Shown here piece after piece: positions 16,629 through 24,768 of a stretch of DNA of 64,000 nt. Each line of letters starts with the position of its first letter. Within the stretch, counting starts at the first letter, position 1. This DNA is from Streptomyces sp. DH24 (GTDB taxonomy: Bacteria; Actinomycetota; Actinomycetes; Streptomycetales; Streptomycetaceae), in contig NZ_JARVKW010000018.1 of NCBI RefSeq assembly GCF_029813775.1, positions 62,001-126,000 on the forward strand. Reading direction: 5' to 3'. The notes beneath the pieces are model-generated. The model made no database searches and had not been told where the DNA came from. It worked only from the letters and a program-made list of their open reading frames with translations. A program made the translations under genes and the position numbers.

Positions 16629-17267
16629 TCAGTTCCAGTCGTCGTAGGAGGTGAAGCCGCCGGTGTCGGCCAGCTGCTCGGCCACGCCGGCGAGGTCCTC
16701 GGGCAGCAGGCTCCAGACGATGACGTCGGTGCGTACGTCGGTCCAGGTTCCGTTCTCGGTCCTGGCGCGGGCTATCCAGGCGTTGCGCAGGACGCCCTCG
16801 CTGATGCAGCCGATCTTCTGGGCCACCTGCTGGGAGGCGGTGTTGTCGGCGGCGGTGCGCAGTTCGAGCCGCTCGAACTTCTGGTCCCGGAAGAGCCACT
16901 GGGCCGTGGCGAAGGCGGCTTCGGAGGCGTAGCCCTCGCCGCGGGCCCACGGGGCGATGACGTAGGCGATCTCGCTGGAGCGGACCCGCCAGTCGGTGTG
17001 CCGGAGGTGCACGATGCCGACGAGGCGCTGGGTGAGGAACTCGGTGACGGCGAAGACGATGCCGCGGCCCTCGGTCCGTTCGGCCGGGGCGAGTTCGGTG
17101 ATCCAGGCGCGGGCGTCGGCCTCGGTGTAGGGGTGCGGGGCGGAGGTCCAGGCGGTCACGAGCTCGTCGTTCATCATCTCCGCGAAGGCCTCGACGTCGG
17201 GCTCCTCGAAGGGGCGAAGCACCAACCGCTCCGTGCTGATGGAGACGTTGGGGAAGGTGCTAGTCAT
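16629..17267 (-). CDS. GNAT acetyltransferase (RimJ/RimL-like)
   Basis: 212 residues. Pattern typical of the RimJ/RimL subgroup: TERLVLRPFEEPDVEAF at the start, EIAYVIAPWARGEGYASEA (acetyl-CoA loop) in the middle, and NTASQQVAQKIGCISEGVLRN near residues 150-170. This subgroup acetylates protein N-termini or small amines; the target here is unknown. GGAG lies 6 nt before the ATG at 17267. Single leftward gene between cobL and metQ. Confidence 0.87.
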   Translation of the reverse strand: MTSTFPNVSISTERLVLRPFEEPDVEAFAEMMNDELVTAWTSAPHPYTEADARAWITELAPAERTEGRGIVFAVTEFLTQRLVGIVHLRHTDWRVRSSEIAYVIAPWARGEGYASEAAFATAQWLFRDQKFERLELRTAADNTASQQVAQKIGCISEGVLRNAWIARARTENGTWTDVRTDVIVWSLLPEDLAGVAEQLADTGGFTSYDDWN

Positions 17268-17345
17268 GCGCCGCTCCGTAACCTTCGGGAACCTTCGGGG
17301 CCTGCTGAACTGCCCAGCATGCAGCATGGAAGCACCGAACCGCAC

Positions 17346-17382
17346 CACGGGGTCCACTCCCTTTCAGGAAGCGGACCCCGTG
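17346..17382 (-). terminator. Terminator of metNIQ
   Basis: CACGGGGTCC (17346-17355) pairs perfectly with GGACCCCGTG (17373-17382), 10 bp with a 17-nt loop, beginning 23 bp past the metQ stop. Confidence 0.7.
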
Positions 17383-17404
17383 CGTGCCGGGCCCCGGCCG
17401 GCCG

Positions 17405-18232
17405 TCAGAAGGAGGCGACGACGGAGCCGGCGTAGGTGTCCTCGATGAACTTCTTGACCTTGGCGGAGGTGAGGAGCTTCGCGAGCTTCTTCACGCGCGG
17501 GTCGTCCTCGTTGCCCTCCTTCACGGCGAGGAAGTTGCCGTAGGGGTTGTCCTTGGCGGACTCCAGGACGAGGGCGTCCTTGGACGGTTCGAGGTCGGAC
17601 TCGATGGCGTAGTTGCCGTTGACCACGGCGGCGTCCACGTCGTCCAGGGAGCGCGGGGTCTGGGCCGCCTCCAGCTCCTTGAACTTGAGGTTCTTGGGGT
17701 TCTTGGTGATGTCGGCCGGGGTGGCCTCGTTGCCGACGCCTTCCTTGAGCGTGATCAGGCCGTTGTCGGCGAGCAGCTTGAGCGCGCGGGCCTCGTTGAC
17801 CGTGTCGTTCGGGACGGCGACGGTCGCGCCGCTCTTGAGCTCGTCGGCCTTCTTGACCTTGTGGGAGTAGAGGCCGAGCGGCTCCAGGTGGACCGTGACG
17901 ACGGGCACGACGTGGGTGCCGTTCTTCTTGTTGAAGTCGTCGAGGTAGGGCTGGTTCTGGAAGTAGTTGGCGCCGACCGAGCCGTCCTCCGTCGCCGTGT
18001 TCGGCGTCACGTAGTCGGTGAACTCCCTGACCTCCAGGTCGAGCCCGGCGTCCTTCGCCAGGTTGTCCTTCACGAAGGTGAGGATCTCGGCGTGCGGGAC
18101 GGGACTCGCCGCGACGACGAGCGGGCCGGAGGTGTCGGTGGCGGCGTCCTGGTCCGCGCCGCAGGCGGTGAGCCCGAGGGTGAGGGCTCCGGCGGCGAGG
18201 ACAGCGGTGGTGATCTTGGCGGTGTTACGCAC
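17405..18232 (-). CDS. metQ: Methionine ABC transporter substrate-binding lipoprotein
   Basis: 275 residues. A signal peptide ends in the lipobox LTAC (Cys near residue 24), so the protein is tethered to the outer face of the membrane. The NlpA/MetQ family pattern follows: VVAASPVPHAEIL, NYFQNQPYLDDFN, GLYSHKVK, VAVPNDTVNEARALKLL and a C-terminal VVNGNYA segment. It captures methionine (D or L) for MetNI. GTG start with AGGAAAGG 8 nt upstream. Third gene of the unit, 121 bp after metI with a weak hairpin between them (18262-18281). Confidence 0.93.
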   Translation of the reverse strand: MRNTAKITTAVLAAGALTLGLTACGADQDAATDTSGPLVVAASPVPHAEILTFVKDNLAKDAGLDLEVREFTDYVTPNTATEDGSVGANYFQNQPYLDDFNKKNGTHVVPVVTVHLEPLGLYSHKVKKADELKSGATVAVPNDTVNEARALKLLADNGLITLKEGVGNEATPADITKNPKNLKFKELEAAQTPRSLDDVDAAVVNGNYAIESDLEPSKDALVLESAKDNPYGNFLAVKEGNEDDPRVKKLAKLLTSAKVKKFIEDTYAGSVVASF

Positions 18233-18353
18233 GAAAAGTGCCTTTCCTGATGGGTGGTGCGACCCCCTTGGAGCAGGGGGTGCCGGCGTGATGCGCCGAA
18301 GTCGGGGGGTGGTGGTCTGGGGCGGTGGGCGGTACGGGGAGCCCGCGGGGGGG

Positions 18354-19091
18354 TTACGCGACCTTGTCGACGTCGGCCGCCGCGGGTCCCTTCGCCTTCA
18401 GCAGGCGCAGCCGCGGGCCGGGGCCGGAGCGGGCGCCGCGGTGGTGCAGGGCGCGGGCCGCGTAGTCGCCGGCGAACTGGATGAGGGAGATGACCACCGC
18501 GAGGATCGCGACGGTGACCCACATCAGGCCGGACTCGAAGCGCTGGTAGCCGTAGCGGACGGCGAGGTCGCCGAGCCCGCCGCCGCCGACGGTGCCGGCC
18601 ATCGCGGAGTAGCCGATGAGGGCGATGACCGTGGTCGTGGTGCTGGCGATCAGCGAGGGCAGCGCCTCCGGGACGAGCACCTTGCGGACGACGGTCCACA
18701 CGTTGCCGCCCATCGCCTGCACTGCTTCCACGAGCCCGGGGTCCACTTCGCGCACGGCCGTCTCGACGAGCCGGGCGAAGAAGGGGATGCCGCCGATGGC
18801 GAGCGGCACGATCGCGGCCGCGCTGCCGATGGTGGTGCCGGTGACCCAGCGGGTGAAGCTCATCAGGGCGACCATGAGGATGATGAACGGCATCGAGCGG
18901 GCGATGTTCACGATCTGCCCGAGGACCTTGTTCACCACGGCGTTCTGCAGCAGGCCGCCCCGGTCGGTCAGGACGAGCAGGATGCCGACGGGCAGGCCGC
19001 CGAGGACCGCGATCAAGGTCGACCAGCCGACCATGACCAGCGTCTCCAGACACGCCTGCTCCAGCAGGGGCTGCATCTCGGACCAGGTCAC
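18354..19091 (-). CDS. metI: Methionine ABC transporter permease
   Basis: 245 residues from the GTG at 19091, overlapping the metN stop by 4 bp. About five membrane spans are visible. The cytoplasmic coupling motif of ABC permeases is present (EAVQAMGGNVWTVVRKVLVPEALPSL near residues 130-155), as is the MetI signature GGGGLGDLAVRYGYQRF. It forms the membrane channel with MetN and MetQ. Confidence 0.93.
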   Translation of the reverse strand: MTWSEMQPLLEQACLETLVMVGWSTLIAVLGGLPVGILLVLTDRGGLLQNAVVNKVLGQIVNIARSMPFIILMVALMSFTRWVTGTTIGSAAAIVPLAIGGIPFFARLVETAVREVDPGLVEAVQAMGGNVWTVVRKVLVPEALPSLIASTTTTVIALIGYSAMAGTVGGGGLGDLAVRYGYQRFESGLMWVTVAILAVVISLIQFAGDYAARALHHRGARSGPGPRLRLLKAKGPAAADVDKVA

Positions 19092-20125
19092 TTGGCACCT
19101 TCCTTCACCAGCAGCGGCTGGTCCTCGTTCACGACGTCGATCTGGAGGCCCTGTTCGCGCAGGAAGCCGATCGGGACGACGTTCTCCTCGTAGCGGCCGG
19201 GCAGTTCGATGCGCATCCGGCCGACCTGGAGGCCGCCGACGGTGTCGATGGCGGCGCCGAGGATCGATATGTCGATGTTGTAGGTGCGGGCCACCTGGGA
19301 GATGACGGGCCGGGTCGCGGCCTCGCCGTGGAAGGTGACGTCCAGGACGGTGCGGTCCGCGGCGGTGGCCTCGCCGCCGACCGGGAAGAGGGCGGCGGCC
19401 AGTTCGGAGCCGGGGGTGGCGAGCAGTTCGCTCACGGTGCCGGACTCGACGATGCGGCCGTCGGCCATGAGGGCGGCGGAGTCGCAGACCGACTTCACGA
19501 CGTCCATCTCGTGGGTGATGAGCAGGACGGTCAGGCCGAGCTGCCGGTTCAGGTCGCGCAGCAGCTGGAGGATGGAGCGGGTGGTCTCCGGGTCGAGGGC
19601 GCTGGTGGCCTCGTCGGACAGCAGCACCTTGGGGTCGCCGGCCAGGGCGCGGGCGATGCCGACGCGCTGCTTCTGGCCGCCGGAGAGCTGGGCGGGGTAG
19701 GCGCCGGCCTTGTCGGCGAGGCCCACCAGGTCGAGGAGCCCGAGCGCCTTGCGGGAACGTTCCTTCCCCGACTTCCCGAGGATTTCCAGCGGCAGTTCGA
19801 CGTTGTCCTGGACGGTCCGCGAGGACAGCAGGTTGAAGTGCTGGAAGACCATGCCGATACGGCTGCGCGCCTGCCGCAGTTCCCGGCCGGCGCGCGGTCC
19901 GCGGCCGGCGAGCGCGGTCAGGTCCTGTCCGGCGACGGTGACCGTGCCGGAGGTGGGGCGCTCCAGGAGGTTGACGCAGCGGATCAGGGAGGACTTGCCG
20001 GCGCCGGACTGGCCGATGACGCCGTACACCTCGCCCTCGCGGACGTGCAGGTCGACGCCGTCGAGGGCGGTGACCTCTCGGCCGCGCGAGCGGTAGACCT
20101 TGGTGAGGCCCGATGTGGTGATCAC
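19088..20125 (-). CDS. metN: Methionine ABC transporter ATPase
   Basis: 345 residues. Walker A is GQSGAGKSS, the ABC signature LSGGQKQRV, Walker B VLLSDEATSALD, and the switch His is in LITHEMD. After about residue 260 comes the C-terminal NIL domain (ATRPVISQVARTYNIDISIL), which in this family binds methionine and inhibits transport. I chose the GTG at 20125, where GGAAA lies 5 nt upstream; an in-frame GTG at 20140 is the alternative. First structural gene of metNIQ, preceded by a Cys/Met-rich leader. Confidence 0.93.
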   Translation of the reverse strand: MITTSGLTKVYRSRGREVTALDGVDLHVREGEVYGVIGQSGAGKSSLIRCVNLLERPTSGTVTVAGQDLTALAGRGPRAGRELRQARSRIGMVFQHFNLLSSRTVQDNVELPLEILGKSGKERSRKALGLLDLVGLADKAGAYPAQLSGGQKQRVGIARALAGDPKVLLSDEATSALDPETTRSILQLLRDLNRQLGLTVLLITHEMDVVKSVCDSAALMADGRIVESGTVSELLATPGSELAAALFPVGGEATAADRTVLDVTFHGEAATRPVISQVARTYNIDISILGAAIDTVGGLQVGRMRIELPGRYEENVVPIGFLREQGLQIDVVNEDQPLLVKEGAK

Positions 20126-20347
20126 GTGGGTTTCCGTCACTGTCGAGTGCGCGGCGCGGGAGTGGGCGCCGGGCACGGGGCATTGTTCATCCGGGTTCTG
20201 CGGAACGCGGCACGGTTCTCACGAACGTGGTGGAACCGGGAGAAACCTGTGCGCGGGAGCATGGCTTCGGTCCGGTACGCGGGGCGCACACGGGAGGGGA
20301 GCGGGCACTCGCTTCGGGGCGCGAGGCTCAGGTGGTGCGAGGGCCCT

Positions 20348-20443
20348 CTAGAAGGCGCACATTCGGCACATGCGACACATACAACGAGCACCGGGCGTCA
20401 TCGTCGCCTCGGTCGCAGGGGTGCGGTCGCTCGTCGTGGTCAT
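20348..20443 (-). CDS. Candidate Cys/Met-rich leader peptide upstream of metNIQ
   Basis: A 31-codon frame, ATG at 20443 and TAG at 20350-20348, lying 222 bp before metN on the same strand. Its last 11 residues are CMCRMCRMCAF, four Cys and three Met, and include the uncommon codons CGT, TGT and CGA. There is no room for a ribosome site after a TTTACT (-10-like) hexamer that ends 6 nt before the ATG, so it may be leaderless. The peptide's make-up matches what a ribosome-mediated attenuator sensing Cys or Met would need, and the downstream genes import methionine. This is inference; no expression evidence exists here. Confidence 0.55.
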   Translation of the reverse strand: MTTTSDRTPATEATMTPGARCMCRMCRMCAF

Positions 20444-20478
20444 GCGATCAGTAAACCAGACCCATGGTGCTGACCGGG

Positions 20479-20507
20479 CATCGCTGTCCGCATGCCGGAC
20501 AGCGATG
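20479..20507 (-). terminator. Terminator after the HAD phosphatase gene
   Basis: CATCGCTGTCCG (20479-20490) and CGGACAGCGATG (20496-20507) form a perfect 12-bp stem with a 5-nt loop. It lies 9 bp past the stop of the leftward HAD gene and isolates it from the metNIQ leader. Confidence 0.8.
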
Positions 20508-20515
20508 GACACCCG

Positions 20516-21166
20516 TCAGGGGCGGGCGGCGATCTCCACCGAGTCGCCGGTGACCAGCGCGGACAGGGCCGACAGGTCGGGTACCACGAGGTCGGCGTCG
20601 AGTTCGTGGGCCGGGTGGGTTGTGGCCAAGGCCACGGTCGTCATGCCGGCGGCGCGGCCCGCCCGGAGGCCGGCGGGGGCGTCCTCGAAGACGACGCAGC
20701 CGGCCGGGTCGACGCCCAGGGAGCGGGCGGCGAGCAGATAGGGCTCGGGGTCGGGCTTGCCGTGCGTGACGTCGTCGGCGGCGACGAGCGTCTTGGGCAG
20801 GATGCCGACGGCGGCGAGGCGGGCCTCGGCCAGGCGCCGGGTGGCGGAGGTGACGACGGCCCAGCGGTCGGCGGGCAGGGCGGCGAGGAAGTCCCGGGTG
20901 CCGGGCAGCAGACGCACACCCCCGCCCGGTACGTCCTCCACCTCCAGTTGCTCGATCCGCGCGACGGCCTCGGGCACGACGGCGGCGGGCAGCAGGTCGG
21001 CGGCCACCTCGGCGGCGGTCCGGCCGTGCAGTTCGACGGCCGCGAACGCCTCGGCCGTGATGCCGTACTCCCCCGCCCACCGGGTCCAGCAGCGCTCGAC
21101 GGACTCCAGGGAGGAGACCAGGGTCCCGTCGTTGTCGAACAACATGGCCTGCGCACGGATCTTCAT
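20516..21166 (-). CDS. HAD-superfamily phosphatase
   Basis: 216 residues. All four HAD motifs are present: FDNDGTL (nucleophile Asp and general acid), VVTSAT, HGKPDPEPYLLAA with the Lys, and VFEDAPAG. The GKPDPEPYL pattern and the cap size place it with the phosphoglycolate/beta-phosphoglucomutase/sugar-phosphatase subgroup. The first motif is DND where many members have DMD. The actual substrate is unknown. ATG at 21166; divergent from the membrane-protein gene at 21237. Confidence 0.88.
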   Translation of the reverse strand: MKIRAQAMLFDNDGTLVSSLESVERCWTRWAGEYGITAEAFAAVELHGRTAAEVAADLLPAAVVPEAVARIEQLEVEDVPGGGVRLLPGTRDFLAALPADRWAVVTSATRRLAEARLAAVGILPKTLVAADDVTHGKPDPEPYLLAARSLGVDPAGCVVFEDAPAGLRAGRAAGMTTVALATTHPAHELDADLVVPDLSALSALVTGDSVEIAARP

Positions 21167-21223
21167 GGTCCCGACCCTACGGTGCGGGCCGGGGTCGGCC
21201 TCGTCCGGGCCCCGGGCCCGTAA

Positions 21224-21229
21224 TAGGGT
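21224..21229 (+). promoter_or_regulatory. Leaderless-type -10 element (TAGGGT)
   Basis: TAGGGT ends 7 bp before the ATG at 21237, the spacing expected when transcription starts at the A of the start codon. There is no ribosome site. The -35 region is weak. Confidence 0.5.
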
Positions 21230-21236
21230 CACTGCC

Positions 21237-21596
21237 ATGCTTGATGCCCTGACGACGGCGACCGGCGTCGCCGCGCTGCTGCTCGCCGCCTGGTGCGGCT
21301 GGGCCGCGTACCGCGACGAGCCGACGAAGGACTGGCACTTCATCGGGATGGCCGTCGTGACGCTGCTGGCCCTGGTCCAGCTGGTGGTCGGCATCGTGCG
21401 GCTGGCAGGGGGCGAGAAGCCGGACCAGGGCACGACGATCTTCGTGGCGTATCTGCTCGGCGCGTTCGCGTGCGTCCCGGCGGCGGGGTTCATGTCGCTG
21501 GCGGAGCGGACCCGCTGGGGCTCGGTGACGGTCGCCGCCGGCGGCGTGGTCCTGGCCGTGCTCGAAGTGCGGCTGTACGACATCTGGGGAGGCTGA
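21237..21596 (+). CDS. Small integral membrane protein
   Basis: 119 residues with about four hydrophobic segments (residues 5-24, 36-55, 68-85 and 95-112). No catalytic motif is seen. The second gene of the pair starts 1 nt after its stop, so they are probably translated together and may form one complex. Family not recognised; conserved actinobacterial membrane proteins of this size are often uncharacterised. Confidence 0.7.
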   Translation: MLDALTTATGVAALLLAAWCGWAAYRDEPTKDWHFIGMAVVTLLALVQLVVGIVRLAGGEKPDQGTTIFVAYLLGAFACVPAAGFMSLAERTRWGSVTVAAGGVVLAVLEVRLYDIWGG

Positions 21597-21597
21597 G

Positions 21598-22011
21598 GTG
21601 GCCGGGAGGAGGCTCGTCAGCGGGCCCGGAATGCTGCTGGTCTGGCTGTACGGCGTGATGGTCGTCGGGGCGGTGTCGCGGTCGGTGTTCCAGATCGCGA
21701 CGGAGTTCGACCGGGCGCCGCTGGCCTACTCACTGTCGGCGGTGGCGGGGCTGGTGTACGGGTTCATCACGTACTCGCTGGTGCGGGGCGGGGAGCGGGC
21801 CCGCCGCGCGGCGCTGGTGTGCTGCGCGGCCGAACTGCTCGGTGTGCTGGTCGTGGGAACGTGGACGGTGTGGGAACCGTCCGCGTTCCCCGACGCGACC
21901 GTGTGGTCGGACTACGGGATGGGGTACCTGTTCATCCCGGTACTGCTGCCGCTGTCGGCGATCTACTGGCTGCGCTCGTCCCGCGCGGTCGAGCCGCACG
22001 CCGCCACCTGA
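21598..22011 (+). CDS. Integral membrane protein
   Basis: 137 residues, GTG start 1 nt after the previous stop. Four hydrophobic segments (roughly 12-30, 43-62, 71-88 and 106-125), with charged loops. A GTWTVWEPSAFPDATVWSDY segment between spans 3 and 4 is probably outside. No known family recognised. It converges on the acetyltransferase gene with a 43-bp gap. Confidence 0.7.
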   Translation: MAGRRLVSGPGMLLVWLYGVMVVGAVSRSVFQIATEFDRAPLAYSLSAVAGLVYGFITYSLVRGGERARRAALVCCAAELLGVLVVGTWTVWEPSAFPDATVWSDYGMGYLFIPVLLPLSAIYWLRSSRAVEPHAAT

Positions 22012-22054
22012 GCGCCCCGCCGTCCGCGCGTCCGGCGCCGCGGCGTTCAGGCCG

Positions 22055-22552
22055 TCAGGCCGTCTGTGCGTAGGCCCCGGCCCGCTTCTCCAGGACGATC
22101 ATCGGCACGCCGTCCGTGCCCTCGGCCGTGCCCACCGTCTCGTAGCCGACCTTGCGGTAGAGGCTGAGGTTGCCCTCGCTGCGGTGGCCGGTGTGCAGGC
22201 GGAACGTCGTCGCGCCGCGCTCGTCCGCGAGGGCCGCCTCGGCCGCCCTGAGGAGGCGGGCGCCGATGCCGTGGCCCTGGAGGCGGGGGTGGACGCACAG
22301 CCTGCCGATGGCGGCGGCGCCGTCCTCGGTGACCCGGCCGCGCACCGAGCCGACGACCTCGTCGCCGAGGCGGGCCACGAAAACGCAGTCCGCGGCGACC
22401 TCCTCGCGGACCGAGTCGAGGGTCTGGACGAGCGGGTCGATGCGGTAGTTGCCGTACAGCGCGGCCTCGCTCTGGAAGCAGAGGTACTGCAGCCTGAAGA
22501 TCTGCTCCGCGTCCTGCTCGGCCGCCGCAGAGATGGTCACGCTCATGCCCAT
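22055..22552 (-). CDS. GNAT acetyltransferase
   Basis: 165 residues from the ATG at 22552, chosen because GGGAGG lies 9 nt upstream. The GNAT core is clear: GRLCVHPRLQGHGIGARLL (acetyl-CoA loop, near residues 85-103) and NLSLYRKVGYETVGTAEG. The substrate is unknown. It lies 57 bp downstream of a sigma-factor gene on the same strand. Confidence 0.87.
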   Translation of the reverse strand: MGMSVTISAAAEQDAEQIFRLQYLCFQSEAALYGNYRIDPLVQTLDSVREEVAADCVFVARLGDEVVGSVRGRVTEDGAAAIGRLCVHPRLQGHGIGARLLRAAEAALADERGATTFRLHTGHRSEGNLSLYRKVGYETVGTAEGTDGVPMIVLEKRAGAYAQTA

Positions 22553-22609
22553 GTGCGCACGCCTCCCGCTCACCTGATCACCTGTTGTCCCTCACTCCTA
22601 TCCCCGGAC

Positions 22610-23104
22610 TCAGCGGGCCGCAACCTCCGGTGTGAGCAATCGCCGCAGACATCCCAGGCATCTGGAACGTTCCGGGCCGAGACTGCCCTGTGAGATACCC
22701 AACTCCCCCGCGATCTCCCGGTATGTCAGGTCCCGCGGGGAGAGCAGGGCCTCCAGCACGCGGGGGCAGCGGCCCGGCAGGCGGCGCACCGCCTGCCGCA
22801 CGGCACGGCGACGGGCGGCGGCGAGCGCGAGCGGCTCGGGGTCGTGACCGCCGTCGTCGGCGGGCTCCACGGCGTACGGCCGTTCGAGGCGGTGGACGCG
22901 GCGGGCGCGGCGGGCCTCGGCGCGGACGGCCCCGCGCAGCCAGCCGGGCGGGTCGGACGGCGGGTCCTGGGCCGCGAGGCGTTCGAGCAGGCGCAGCCAG
23001 ACGGCCTGCTCCAGGTCGCCCGGCTCCGCTCCGCAGGCCTCCGCCTCGGCCGAGGCCTCGGCGGTGAGCAGCGGGCGCAGGGCGAGGAGCAGGTCGGGAG
23101 TCAT
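22610..23104 (-). CDS. ECF-like RNA polymerase sigma factor
   Basis: 164 residues. Region 4 with its helix-turn-helix is evident at residues 125-155 (LTYREIAGELGISQGSLGPERSRCLGCLRRLL). The N-terminal half has the acidic/aliphatic spacing of region 2 (DLEQAVWLRLLERLAAQDPP) but is weakly conserved. It would direct RNA polymerase to a small regulon. Two cysteines in the RCLGC segment of region 4 could be redox-sensitive, which is speculative. No anti-sigma gene is adjacent, and the gap to the next leftward gene is short. Confidence 0.75.
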   Translation of the reverse strand: MTPDLLLALRPLLTAEASAEAEACGAEPGDLEQAVWLRLLERLAAQDPPSDPPGWLRGAVRAEARRARRVHRLERPYAVEPADDGGHDPEPLALAAARRRAVRQAVRRLPGRCPRVLEALLSPRDLTYREIAGELGISQGSLGPERSRCLGCLRRLLTPEVAAR

Positions 23105-23178
23105 GCGTGGAGCGACGCGGCCGCCCGGGCGGCGGGTTGCCCGGGCGGCCGAAGGTCACCCCAACCGGGGCCGGTGGC

Positions 23179-24345
23179 TCAGCCGTTGACGAAGTCCTCG
23201 CGGGCCAGCAGGCCGGTGTCCGGCTGGTCCGTGAAGACGCCGTCGATGCCGGTGGCGAAGTAGGCGCGGTAGGCGCCGAACACGTCGCCGTAGGCGTCCG
23301 CGTCGGTGCCCCTGCGGAAGTCCGCCGGCAGGAACGGGTTCTCGTTGCGCAGGGTGTACGGGTGCAGGATCAGGCCGGCCGCGTGCGCGTCCCGGACGAG
23401 GGTGGTCGGCTCGGTCAGCCTGCCGCTCGCGTCCTTCGGGATGACGAGGTCGAGGGTCGGGCCGATGCCCTGGGCGTAGGAGGCGATCTCCCGCAGGCCC
23501 TCGGGCGTGATGAGGTCGGCGACGGTGCGCGGATCGCCGGTCTCCTGGAAGTCCCAGGGGCGGGTGCCGGCGCCGGAGAGCAGGACCACCAGCGGGTTGC
23601 CGACGAGCTTGTTCAGGCGCTCGATGCTGGTCGGCTCGAAGGACTGCAGGATGACCGGCGAGTTCTTCCGGTCCTTGCCGTGCCTGCGCAGCACCTTGGC
23701 GACCCGCTCCTCCAGGCCGAGGCCGAGCTTGCGGAAGTAGGTGGGGTGCTTGAGCTCGGGGTAGATCCACACCTGCTTGCCGGTCTCGCGGGTCTGCTCG
23801 TCCTGCCAGCGGAGCACCTCCTCGAAGGTGGGGATCTCCCAGCGGCCGTTGTAGAGGGTGTTGTGCGGGCGGTTGGCGGGGATGCGCTCCTTGGCCCGCA
23901 GGGTCTTCAGCTCGGCGAGCGTGAAGTCCTCGGTGAACCAGCCCGTGGTGGAGACGCCGTCGAGGAGCTTGGTCTTCTTCCGGCCGGCGAACTCGGGGTG
24001 GTCCGCGACGTCGGTGGTGCCGCCGATCTCCGGCTCGTGACGGCAGACGAGGTGACCGTCCCTGGTGGGCACCAGGTCGCCGGCCTCGACGATGTCGGCG
24101 CCCATGTCGAGGGCGAGCTGGTAGGCGCCGAGGGTGTGCTCGGGGCGGTAGCCGCTGGCGCCGCGGTGCCCGATGATCGTCGGGACGGGCAGGCCCCGCA
24201 CTCCGCCGCTGCCGCGCGGGGCGCCGGCGGCTCTCGCGGTGCCGGACAGGCCGAGGACCGCTCCGCCCGCCCCCAGCACCGCCGCGCCGAGAAGCGCCCG
24301 CCGCCCGGTACCGCCCGTCTGCTCGTCCGACCCTTGCGTTCCCAT
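23179..24345 (-). CDS. Tat-exported glycerophosphodiester phosphodiesterase (GlpQ-like)
   Basis: 388 residues. A twin-arginine signal (TGRRALLGAAVLGAGGAVLGL, residues 12-33) predicts folded export. The GDPD catalytic core follows: IIGHRGASGYRPEHTLGAYQLAL with the HRG histidine and PEHT glutamate, then GADIVEAGDL and a downstream HEPEIGGTTD. It hydrolyses glycerophosphodiesters to glycerol 3-phosphate and an alcohol, supplying phosphate and glycerol. Its length matches periplasmic/secreted GlpQ rather than the short cytosolic form. GGAGG lies 4 nt before the ATG at 24345. Probably phosphate-regulated in the genus, but no clear PHO box was found. Confidence 0.93.
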   Translation of the reverse strand: MGTQGSDEQTGGTGRRALLGAAVLGAGGAVLGLSGTARAAGAPRGSGGVRGLPVPTIIGHRGASGYRPEHTLGAYQLALDMGADIVEAGDLVPTRDGHLVCRHEPEIGGTTDVADHPEFAGRKKTKLLDGVSTTGWFTEDFTLAELKTLRAKERIPANRPHNTLYNGRWEIPTFEEVLRWQDEQTRETGKQVWIYPELKHPTYFRKLGLGLEERVAKVLRRHGKDRKNSPVILQSFEPTSIERLNKLVGNPLVVLLSGAGTRPWDFQETGDPRTVADLITPEGLREIASYAQGIGPTLDLVIPKDASGRLTEPTTLVRDAHAAGLILHPYTLRNENPFLPADFRRGTDADAYGDVFGAYRAYFATGIDGVFTDQPDTGLLAREDFVNG

Positions 24346-24768
24346 GGCGCCTCCTGTTGTGCCGTCTGTCGTCGGTGCGGGCCGATCGTAGGGGCGCGCA
24401 CATGACGTGCGGGAGGCCTCCGGCGGAACACCCGGGTGATCCCGGATGTCCTGCGAGCGAGGAGATGTGACGGGGTGTCCGGTCGGTGCCGTGCCGGAGC
24501 CCGGGGTCCGGACACGGGCGGACATGCACGGACACGGGATTCGGTGCGGTACGGCGGGGGACCCGGCGGGCGTGTCCCGGGCGACGTCCGTCACACATGG
24601 CGGCCGCGTTACGTACCGCCGTCGGCACGCGACCGCAGGTGAACGTGCGTCACCGGCGAGTAAGACCTCGGTGAATCCGATGTGGCCGATGTGCGCGAGC
24701 CCCGGGGCCGCGAGTAATGTCCTCACCTGCACAGACTCATACAGCGTCCGTTGACCCCGGAGGGCCCG
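24346..24768. other. 423-bp divergent intergenic region
   Basis: Separates glpQ-like (leftward) from plsC-like (rightward). TAATGT at 24715-24720 is a plausible -10 for the rightward gene. An isolated GTTCACC heptamer on the minus strand near 24640 recalls half of a PHO box, but the second half is poor. No gene is supported. Confidence 0.5.

Noticed and set aside
20126..20515. SAM-I or SAM-IV riboswitch upstream of metNIQ
   Set aside because: No GGCAACC-type core or S-box pairing was seen. The Cys/Met leader explains the region better.
24600..24660. PHO box upstream of the glpQ-like gene
   Set aside because: Only one good 7-bp half (GTTCACC) is present, without a second copy at the required 11-bp spacing.
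24751..24768. Upstream TTG start for plsC
   Set aside because: It lacks a ribosome site, while GGAGGG is correctly placed for the TTG at 24769.
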